From Allacma fusca (lineage: Eukaryota; Arthropoda; Collembola; Symphypleona; Sminthuridae): a stretch of DNA of 64,000 nt. The notes under the pieces are model-generated. The model worked only from the letters and a program-made list of their open reading frames with translations, was not told where the DNA came from and ran no database searches. A program made the position numbers and the translations under genes. Location: contig OX359249.1 of the NCBI GenBank assembly GCA_947179485.1, forward strand, positions 54,881,402-54,945,401, given 5' to 3'. Positions 1 to 5,937 of the stretch are shown here, one piece after another (the stretch's first letter is position 1; each line of letters begins with the position of its first letter).

Positions 1-972
1 AAAGCTCAATTCTCGAATTCGAGATGAATCGAAAATCTTTGAAAATAGCTATGAAAATGAAGTGTCGTTGCTCTGGGTACTTTTTATGGTGTTTGCTGAA
101 CTCGTCGAAATCTCTTTCAACTTTGGGAATACACGCGGGCTGTCTGCCAAAGCTCAATTCTCGAATTTGAGATGAATCCGAAAACTTAGAAAATAGCGAT
201 GAAAATGACGTCGTTGCATTAGTCACTTTTTCAGGTGTTTGCTGAAATCATCAGAATCTTTTTATATTTTATGAATACACGCGGGCGGTCTGCTAAAGCT
301 CAATTCTCGAATTTGAGATGAATCGGAAAACTGAAAATAACTACGAAAATGAAGTGTCGTTGCTCTGGTCACTTTTTCAGGTGTTTGCTGCACTCATCAG
401 ATTCTCTTTATATTTTGGGAATACACGCGGGCGGTCTGCTAAAGCTCAATTTTCGAATTTGAGATGAATCCGAAAACTTAGAAAATAGCGATGAAAATGA
501 CGTCGTTGCATAAGTCACTTTTTCAGGTGTTTGCTGAATTCATCAGAATCTCTTTATATTTTGGGAATACACTCGAGCGGTCTGCTAAAGCTCAATTCTC
601 GAATTCGAGATGAATCGAAAATCTTTGAAAATAGCTATGAAAATGAAGTGTCGTTGCTCTGGTCACTTTTTATGGTGTTTGCTGAACTCGTTGAAATCCC
701 TTTAGACTTTGGCAATACACGCGGACGGTCTGCTAAAGCTCAATTTTCGAATTTGAGATGAATCGGAAAACTTAGAAAATAGCGATGAAAATGACGTCGT
801 TGCATTAGTCACTTTTTCAGGTGTTTGCTGAATTCATCAGAATCTCTTTATATTTTGGGAATACACTCGAGCGGTCTGCTAAAGCTCAATTCTCGAATTC
901 GAGATGAATCGAAAATCTTTGAAAATAGCTATGAAAATGAAGTGTCGTTGCTCTGGGTACTTTTTATGGTGT
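1..972 (+). repeat. Partial HOR C-D-E-F, then A-B-C
   Basis: The window opens inside a C monomer (1-92), then D 93-238, E 239-384, F 385-530, A 531-678, B 679-824, C 825-972. This is the standard HOR order. F here keeps AACTTAGAAAATAG, not the A6 tract of most F copies, so this HOR belongs to a slightly different sub-branch. There is no gene. Confidence 0.88.
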
Positions 973-1546
973 TTGCTGAATTCATCAGAATCTATTTATA
1001 CTTTGGGAATCCACTCAGGCAGTCTGCTTAAGCTCGTATCTCGAATTTACGATGAATCGAAAAACTAAAAAATGCTATAAAATGACGTAGCTCTGGTCAC
1101 TTTCAAGGGTGTTTAGTGAACCCGTCAGAATCTCTTTTAACTTTAGGAATACACGCGGGCGGTCTGCTAAAGCTCAATTCTCGAATTTGAGATGAATCGG
1201 AAAACTTTGAAAATAGCTACGAAAATGAAGTGTCGTTGCTCTGGTCACTTTTTTTGGTGTTTGCTGAACTCGGAATATCTTTATATTTTGGGAATACACA
1301 CGGGCTGTCTGCAAAGGCTCAATTCTCGAATTTGAGATGAATCGGAAAACTGAAAATAGCGATGAAAATGACGTCGTTGCATAAGTCACTTTTTCAGGTT
1401 AGTAAACCCGTCAGAATCTCTTTCAACTTTGGGAAAACACGCGGGCGGTCTGGTAAACCTCAATTCTCGAATTTGAGATGAATCGGAAAACTTTGAAAAT
1501 AGCTACGAAAATGAAGTGTCGTTGCTCTGGTCACTTTTTATGGTGT
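973..1546 (+). repeat. Heterogeneous block of four singleton monomers (H', I', E'', G')
   Basis: Four monomers with no close copy elsewhere in the window. H' 973-1112 (140 bp) has an A/C-type head (AATTCATCAGAATCTATTTA) on an H-type body (GGAATCCACTCAGGCAG, GAATTTACGATG) with GAAAAACTAAAAAATGC. I' 1113-1260 has TTTTAACTTTAGGAATAC and a T7 run before GGTG. E'' 1261-1398 (138 bp) has an internal deletion, ACTCGGAATATC, and ACACACGGGC. G' 1399-1546 has GGGAAAACACGCGGG. They resemble E'-G-H-I in another order, possibly an older or differently rearranged version of that block. Confidence 0.82.
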
Positions 1547-1986
1547 TTGCTGAACTCGTTGAAATCCCTTTAGACTTTGGCAATACACGCGGACGGTCTG
1601 CTAAAGCTCAATTTTCGAATTTGAGATGAATCGGAAAACTTAGAAAATAGCGATGAAAACGACGTCGTTGCATTAGTCACTTTTTCAGGTGTTTGCTGAA
1701 TTCATCAGAATCTATTTATATTTTGGGAATACACTCGAGCGGTCTGCTAAAGCTCAATTCTCGAATTCGAGATGAATCGAAAATCTTTGAAAATAGCTAT
1801 GAAAATGAAGTGTCGTTGCTCTGGTCACTTTTTCAGGTGTTTGCTGCACTCATCAGATTCTCTTTATATTTTGGGAATACACGCGGGCGGTCTGCTAAAG
1901 CTCAATTTTCGAATTTGAGATGAATCCGAAAACTTAAAAAATAGCGATGAAAATGACGTCGTTGCATAAGTCACTTTTTCAGGTGT
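1547..1986 (+). repeat. B monomer plus A/E-F dimer (440 bp, three monomers)
   Basis: B 1547-1692 carries the GAAAACGACG variant. The next monomer (1693-1840) begins as A with CTATTTA but ends GGTCACTTTTTCAGG, the end of E, and is followed by F (1841-1986). This A/E recombinant drops B-C-D-E from the HOR. The same A/E-F dimer recurs at 8578-8871. Confidence 0.85.
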
Positions 1987-2574
1987 TTGCTGAATTCATC
2001 AGAATCTCTTTATATTTTGGGAATACACTCGAGCGGTCTGCTAAAGCTCAATTCTCGAATTCGAGATGAATCGAAAATCTTTGAAAATAGCTATGAAAAT
2101 GAAGTGTCGTTGCTCTGGTCACTTTTTATGGTGTTTGCTGAACTCGTTGAAATCCCTTTAGACTTTGGCAATACACGCGGACGGTCTGCTAAAGCTCAAT
2201 TTTCGAATTTGAGATGAATCGGAAAACTTAGAAAATAGCGATGAAAACGACGTCGTTGCATTAGTCACTTTTTCAGGTGTTTGCTGAATTCATCAGAATC
2301 TATTTATATTTTGGGAATACACTCGAGCGGTCTGCTAAAGCTCAATTCTCGAATTCGAGATGAATCGAAAATCTTTGAAAATAGCTATGAAAATGAAGTG
2401 TCGTTGCTCTGGGTACTTTTCATGGTGTTTGCTGAACTCGTCGAAATCTCTTTCAACTTTGGGAATACACGCGGGCTGTCTGCCAAAGCTCAATTCTCGA
2501 TTTTGAGATGAATCCGAAAACTTAGAAAATAGCGATGAAAATGACGTCGTTGCATTAGTCACTTTTTCAGGTGT

Positions 2575-2715
2575 TTGCTGAAATCATCAGAATCTTTTTA
2601 TATTTTATGAATACACGCGGGCGGTCTGCAAAGGCTCAATTCTCGAATTTGAGATGAATCGGAAAACTGAAAATAGCGATGAAAATGACGTCGTTGCATA
2701 AGTCACTTTTTCAGG
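2575..2715 (+). repeat. Monomer E' (exemplar), 141 bp, E/F-type chimera
   Basis: Begins as E (AAATCATCAG, TTTTATGAAT) but after GGAAAACTGAAAATAGCGATG continues with an even-type end (GACGTCGTTGCATAAGTCAC) as in F. It lacks three junction bases, so CAGG runs directly into TTAGTAAACCC. It reads as a recombination product of an odd and an even monomer. This copy has GCAAAGGCTC where most E copies have GCTAAAGCTC. The form recurs at the start of each divergent block. Confidence 0.88.
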
Positions 2716-2863
2716 TTAGTAAACCCGTCAGAATCTCTTTCAACTTTGGGAATACACGCGGGCGGTCTGGTAAACCTCAATTCTCGAATTTGAGATGAAT
2801 CGGAAAACTTTGAAAATAGCTACGAAAATGAAGTGTCGTTGCTCTGGTCACTTTTTATGGTGT
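2716..2863 (+). repeat. Monomer type G (exemplar), 148 bp
   Basis: Opens TTAGTAAACCCGTCAG in place of TTGCTGAA, has GGTCTGGTAAACCTC (unique GTAAACC), ACTTTGAAAATAGCTACG and an odd-type end GGTCACTTTTTATGG. Found only inside divergent blocks, always followed by H. The copy at 39347 reads TTAGAAAACCC, a private point change. Confidence 0.9.
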
Positions 2864-3004
2864 TTGCTGAACTCGTCAGAATCTCTTGATACTTTGGGAA
2901 TCCACTCAGGCAGTCTGCTTAAGCTCGTATCTCGAATTTACGATGAATCGAAAAGCTTTTAAATTGCGATAAAATGACGTAGCTCTGGTCACTTTCAAGG
3001 GTGT
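2864..3004 (+). repeat. Monomer type H (exemplar), 141 bp, most divergent
   Basis: Opens TTGCTGAACTCGTCAGAATC, then CTTGATACTTTGGGAATCC, ACTCAGGCAGTCTGCTTAAG, GCTCGTATCTCGAATTTACG, GAAAAGCTTTTAAATTGCG and GACGTAGCTCTGGTCAC, closing TTTCAAGGG. It lacks the CGCGGGCGG block and carries a HindIII-type AAGCTT. Even here TCTCGAATTT.CGATGAATCG is kept, which marks that core as the most conserved part of the family. Confidence 0.9.
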
Positions 3005-3149
3005 TTAGTGAACCCGCCAGAATCTCTTTCAACTTTGGCAATACACGCGGACGGTCTGATAAAGCTCAATTTTCGAATTTGAGATGAATCGCGAAAACTG
3101 AAAATAGCGATGAAAATGACGTCGTTGCTCTGGTCACTTTTTATGGTGT
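3005..3149 (+). repeat. Monomer type I (exemplar), 145 bp
   Basis: Opens TTAGTGAACCCGCCAG, then CTTTGGCAATACACGCGG, GGTCTGATAAAGCTC (unique GATAAAG) and GAATCGCGAAAACTGAAAAT. Its end mixes types: GACGTCGTTGC (even) followed by CTCTGGTCACTTTTTATGG (odd). Recombined versions (I/D, I/J) occur in the shorter blocks. Confidence 0.88.
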
Positions 3150-3295
3150 TTGCTGAACTCGTTGAAATCCCTTTAGACTTTGGCAATAACCGCGGACGGG
3201 CTGCTAAAGCTCAATTTTGGAATTTGAGATGAATCCGAAAACTTAGAAAATAGCGATGAAAATGACGTCGTTGCATAAGTCACTTTTTCAGGTGT
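3150..3295 (+). repeat. Monomer type J (exemplar), 146 bp, B-like
   Basis: Like B for its first part (CGTTGAAATCCCTTTAGAC) but with GGCAATAACCGCGGACGGG, AATTTTGGAATTTGAG (palindrome core broken: TTGGAA for TTCGAA) and an F-like GCATAAGTCAC end. It leads directly into an A' monomer of an 881 bp unit at 3296, and likewise at 10181, 31587, 34657, 47535 and 54261. Confidence 0.88.
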
Positions 3296-4176
3296 TTGCT
3301 GAATTCATCAGAATCTCTTTATATTTTGGGAATACACTCGAGCGGTCTGCTAAAGCTCAATTCTCGAATTCGAGATGAATCGAAAATCTTTGAAAATAGC
3401 TATGAAAATGAAGTGTCGTTGCTCTGGGTACTTTTTATGGTGTTTGCTGAACTCGTTGAAATCCCTTTAGACTTTGGCAATACACGCGGACGGTCTGCTA
3501 AAGCTCAATTTTCGAATTTGAGATGAATCGGAAAACTTAGAAAATAGCGATGAAAATGACGTCGTTGCATTAGTCACTTTTTCAGGTGTTTGCTGAATTC
3601 ATCAGAATCTCTTTATATTTTGGGAATACACTCGAGCGGTCTGCTAAAGCTCAATTCTCGAATTCGAGATGAATCGTAAATCTTTGAAAATAGCTATGAA
3701 AATGAAGTGTCGTTGCTCTGGGTACTTTTTATGGTGTTTGCTGAACTCGTCGAAATCTCTTTCAACTTTGGGAATACACGCGGGCTGTCTGCCAAAGCTC
3801 AATTCTCGAATTTGAGATGAATCCGAAAACTTAGAAAATAGCGATGAAAATGACGTCGTTGCATTAGTCACTTTTTCAGGTGTTTTGCTGAAATCATCAG
3901 AATCTTTTTATATTTTATGAATACACGCGGGCGGTCTGCTAAAGCTCAATTCTCGAATTTGAGATGAATCGGAAAACTGAAAATAACTACGAAAATGAAG
4001 TGTCGTTGCTCTGGTCACTTTTTCAGGTGTTTGCTGCACTCATCAGATTCTCTTTATATTTTGGGAATACACGCGGGCGGTCTGCTAAAGCTCAATTTTC
4101 GAATTTGAGATGAATCCGAAAACTTAAAAAATAGCGATGAAAATGACGTCGTTGCATAAGTCACTTTTTCAGGTGT
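3296..4176 (+). repeat. 881-bp HOR with linked markers (A', C'', E+T)
   Basis: A' 3296 has the C-type GGGTAC end. C'' has CTCGAG with CGTAAATC. E is preceded by an additional T (GTGTTTTGCTG), which makes the unit 881 bp. These three changes occur together in all full 881 bp units (3296, 10181, 12822, 13703, 31587, 34657, 41238, 47535, 54261, 57782), so they descend from one altered HOR. Confidence 0.9.
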
Positions 4177-5123
4177 TTGCTGAATTCATCAGAATCTCTT
4201 TATATTTTGGGAATACACTCGAGCGGTCTGCTAAAGCTCAATTCTCGAATTCGAGATGAATCGAAAATCTTTGAAAATAGCTATGAAAATGAAGTGTCGT
4301 TGCTCTGGTCACTTTTTATGGTGTTTGCTGAACTCGTTGAAATCCCTTTAGACTTTGGCAATACACGCGGACGGTCTGCTAAAGCTCAATTTTCGAATTT
4401 GAGATGAATCGGAAAACTTAGAAAAATAGCGATGAAAATGACGTCGTTGCATTAGTCACTTTTTCAGGTGTTTGCTGAATTCATCAGAATCTCTTTATAT
4501 TTTGGGAATACACTCAAGCGGTCTGCTAAAGCTCAATTCTCGAATTCGAGATGAATCGAAAATCTTTGAAAATAGCTATGAAAATGAAGTGTCGTTGCTC
4601 TGGGTACTTTTTATGGTGTTTGCTGAACTCGTCGAAATCTCTTTCAACTTTGGGAATACACGCGGGCTGTCTGCCAAAGCTCAATTCTCGAATTTGAGAT
4701 GAATCCGAAAACTTAGAAAATAGCGATGAAAATGACGTCGTTGCATTAGTCACTTTTTCAGGTGTTTGCTGAAATCATCAGAATCTTTTTATATTTTATG
4801 AATACACGCGGGCGGTCTGCTAAAGCTCAATTCTCGAATTTGAGATGAATCGGAAAACTGAAAATAACTACGAAAATGAAGTGTCGTTGCTCTGGTCACT
4901 TTTTCAGGTGTTTGCTGCACTCATCAGATTCTCTTTATATTTTGGGAATACACGCGGGCGGTCTGCTAAAGCTCAATTTTCGAATTTGAGATGAATCCGA
5001 AAACTTAAAAAATAGCGATGAAAATGACGTCGTTGCATAAGTCACTTTTTCAGGTGTTTGCTGAATTCATCAGAATCTCTTTATATTTTGGGAATACACT
5101 CGAGCGGTCTGCTAAAGCTCAAT

Positions 5124-5137
5124 TCTCGAATTCGAGA
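5124..5137. promoter_or_regulatory. 14-bp perfect palindrome in A and C monomers (exemplar)
   Basis: TCTCGAATTCGAGA is its own reverse complement. It recurs at the same offset in nearly every A and C monomer. In B, D, E and F it is degenerate (TCGAATTTGAG), with TCGAA retained. In J it is changed to TTGGAATTTGAG. Candidate for a dimeric protein-binding site or small cruciform. No known box is claimed, and this is inference from symmetry and conservation only. Confidence 0.4.
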
Positions 5138-5144
5138 TGAATCG

Positions 5145-5170
5145 AAAATCTTTGAAAATAGCTATGAAAA
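5145..5170. other. Helically phased A-tracts (exemplar)
   Basis: Three A4 tracts at 5145-5148, 5155-5158 and 5167-5170, spaced 10 and 12 bp, in monomer A. The homologous stretch of B has tracts at 5294, 5303 and 5315 (spacing 9 and 12). A-tracts repeated near the 10.5 bp helical turn are known to bend DNA. The feature recurs at about the same position in most monomers, so bends would be spaced about 147 bp apart. Confidence 0.55.
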
Positions 5171-5205
5171 TGAAGTGTCGTTGCTCTGGTCACTTTTTAT
5201 GGTGT

Positions 5206-5351
5206 TTGCTGAACTCGTTGAAATCCCTTTAGACTTTGGCAATACACGCGGACGGTCTGCTAAAGCTCAATTTTCGAATTTGAGATGAATCGGAAAACTT
5301 AGAAAATAGCGATGAAAATGACGTCGTTGCATTAGTCACTTTTTCAGGTGT
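5206..5351 (+). repeat. Monomer type B (exemplar), 146 bp
   Basis: Opens TTGCTGAACTCGTTGAAATC, then CCTTTAGACTTTGGCAATAC and CGCGGACGGTCTGC. The palindrome is degenerate (TTTTCGAATTTGAG). It ends GACGTCGTTGCATTAGTCAC. Even-type monomer with GACGTC at 5320-5325. Hand count is 58 G+C of 146, about 40%. A sub-variant GAAAACGACG occurs at about 1658, 2246, 7958 and 9132, always next to an A or C copy carrying CTATTTA. Confidence 0.93.
5319..5325. promoter_or_regulatory. TGACGTC motif in even monomers (exemplar)
   Basis: TGACGTC, containing the palindrome GACGTC, occurs once in each B, D and F monomer and is absent from A, C and standard E, where the aligned bases read TGAAGTGTC. It matches the ACGT core recognised by bZIP factors (CRE-like). 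In a satellite this may be chance sequence amplified with the repeat. It does give the dimer an asymmetric mark every 294 bp. Confidence 0.25.
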
Positions 5352-5499
5352 TTGCTGAATTCATCAGAATCTCTTTATATTTTGGGAATACACTCGAGCG
5401 GTCTGCTAAAGCTCAATTCTCGAATTCGAGATGAATCGAAAATCTTTGAAAATAGCTATGAAAATGAAGTGTCGTTGCTCTGGGTACTTTTTATGGTGT
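5352..5499 (+). repeat. Monomer type C (exemplar), 148 bp
   Basis: Same 5' part as A (TTGCTGAATTCATCAG, palindrome at the same offset) but ending CTCTGGGTACTTTTTATGG. Base 45 of the monomer is the key polymorphism of the array: CTCGAG in some HORs and CTCAAG in others. A second variant, C'' with CGTAAATC, marks the 881 bp HOR. A third, with CTATTTA and CTTTTCATGG, occurs at 2281, 7992 and 9166. A fourth, with AACAGC in place of AATAGC, occurs at 25292, 26612, 28372 and 29692. Confidence 0.93.
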
Positions 5500-5645
5500 T
5501 TGCTGAACTCGTCGAAATCTCTTTCAACTTTGGGAATACACGCGGGCTGTCTGCCAAAGCTCAATTCTCGAATTTGAGATGAATCCGAAAACTTAGAAAA
5601 TAGCGATGAAAATGACGTCGTTGCATTAGTCACTTTTTCAGGTGT
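5500..5645 (+). repeat. Monomer type D (exemplar), 146 bp
   Basis: Opens TTGCTGAACTCGTCGAAATC, then TCTTTCAACTTTGGGAATAC and CGCGGGCTGTCTGCC (only D has CTGTCTGCCAAAG), then GAATCCGAAAACTTAG and GCATTAGTCAC. Even type. Local point variants: TCGATTTTGAG at 2429 and 9314, and TATCGAATTTGATATG in the D that begins at 11504. Confidence 0.92.
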
Positions 5646-5791
5646 TTGCTGAAATCATCAGAATCTTTTTATATTTTATGAATACACGCGGGCGGTCTGC
5701 TAAAGCTCAATTCTCGAATTTGAGATGAATCGGAAAACTGAAAATAACTACGAAAATGAAGTGTCGTTGCTCTGGTCACTTTTTCAGGTGT
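5646..5791 (+). repeat. Monomer type E (exemplar), 146 bp
   Basis: Opens TTGCTGAAATCATCAG, then TCTTTTTATATTTTATGAAT, which is unique to E. It has GGAAAACTGAAAATAACTAC, two bases shorter than the homologous ACTTTGAAAATAGC, and an odd-type end with GGTCACTTTTTCAGG. In 881 bp HORs an additional T precedes it (GTGTTTTGCTG). A shortened derivative, E', starts the divergent block. Confidence 0.92.
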
Positions 5792-5937
5792 TTGCTGCAC
5801 TCATCAGATTCTCTTTATATTTTGGGAATACACGCGGGCGGTCTGCTAAAGCTCAATTTTCGAATTTGAGATGAATCCGAAAACTTAAAAAATAGCGATG
5901 AAAATGACGTCGTTGCATAAGTCACTTTTTCAGGTGT
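5792..5937 (+). repeat. Monomer type F (exemplar), 146 bp
   Basis: Opens TTGCTGCACTCATCAGATTC (unique GCAC), then the GGGCGGTCTGC block, TTTTCGAATTTGAG, GAATCCGAAAACTTAAAAAA (A6 tract, unique to F) and the even-type end GACGTCGTTGCATAAGTCAC. F closes the HOR and is followed by A. It is the closing monomer of nearly every full-length HOR, and recombinant units that lack it stand out clearly. Confidence 0.92.

Larger units (their letters stand above)
1987..3295 (+). repeat. 1309-bp variant HOR A-B-C-D-E'-G-H-I-J (first copy)
   Basis: A 1987, B 2135 (GAAAACGACG), C 2281 (CTATTTA, CTTTTCATGG), D 2429 (TCGATTTTGAG), then the divergent block E' 2575, G 2716, H 2864, I 3005, J 3150. Nine monomers where the standard unit has six. 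A near-identical copy with the same private point variants lies 6885 bp downstream at 8872-10180. Confidence 0.9.
5058..5205 (+). repeat. Monomer type A (exemplar), 148 bp
   Basis: Opens TTGCTGAATTCATCAG, has AATACACTCGAGCGG (an XhoI-type CTCGAG), the perfect palindrome TCTCGAATTCGAGA, then A-tracts, then CTCTGGTCACTTTTTATGG. Two GAATTC sites lie 65 bp apart (5063 and 5128). It differs from C chiefly at the 3' end: GGTCAC here, GGGTAC in C. Variants elsewhere: A' with the C-type GGGTAC end (e.g. 3296, 6818, 10181, 31587), A'' with CGTAAATC (30278, 33348, 40074, 46226, 52952), and a form with the E-type end (1693, 8578). Confidence 0.93.
5058..5937 (+). repeat. Reference 6-monomer HOR (A-B-C-D-E-F), 880 bp
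   Basis: A clean example of the dominant unit. Counting each monomer from the TTGCTGA that follows GGTG gives lengths 148, 146, 148, 146, 146, 146, total 880. The next units begin exactly 880 bp later (5938, 6818, 7698, 8578). It is three ancestral dimers: A-B, C-D and E-F. The odd members share AAATGAAGTGTCGTTGCTC near the 3' end and the even members share AAATGACGTCGTTGCAT. Within the HOR, monomers differ at many positions, while corresponding monomers of neighbouring HORs are nearly identical. That contrast defines a higher-order repeat. Confidence 0.96.

Noticed and set aside
5058..5288. Recurring 76-codon forward open frame (first at 531, last at 63349) with near-identical product, as a possible multi-copy small protein family
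   Set aside because: It starts at TTG, spans one odd-even monomer pair and stops at the TGA of GAGATGAATC. It recurs only because the DNA is repeated. Its differences follow the monomer variants with no preference for synonymous changes. There is no promoter, ribosome-binding or splice context, and another frame is open on the opposite strand.
5406..5633. Recurring 75-codon reverse open frame (and 71, 72 and 63 codon relatives)
   Set aside because: Most begin at GTG or TTG on the minus strand and overlap the forward frame over nearly the same bases. They are another shadow of the same repeat. The shorter forms simply mark the chimeric D/E' or the I-J monomers.
5781..5800. CTTTTTCAGGTG at monomer junctions as a 3' splice site (pyrimidine tract plus CAG/G)
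   Set aside because: It matches the short consensus, but there is no coding exon on either side and the motif repeats in most even monomers; most likely chance.
5058..5937. CENP-B box (NTTCGNNNNANNCGGGN) as in mammalian satellites
   Set aside because: TTCG and CGGG both occur, but I found no copy with the required spacing and central A on either strand in the six reference monomers. The cassette monomers were not scanned base by base.
5058..5937. RNA polymerase III promoter (A and B boxes) or tRNA-derived SINE
   Set aside because: No GGTTCGANNCC B box or cloverleaf was seen. GAGATGAATCCGAAAAC is only a weak resemblance, and there is no poly-A tail or target-site duplication.
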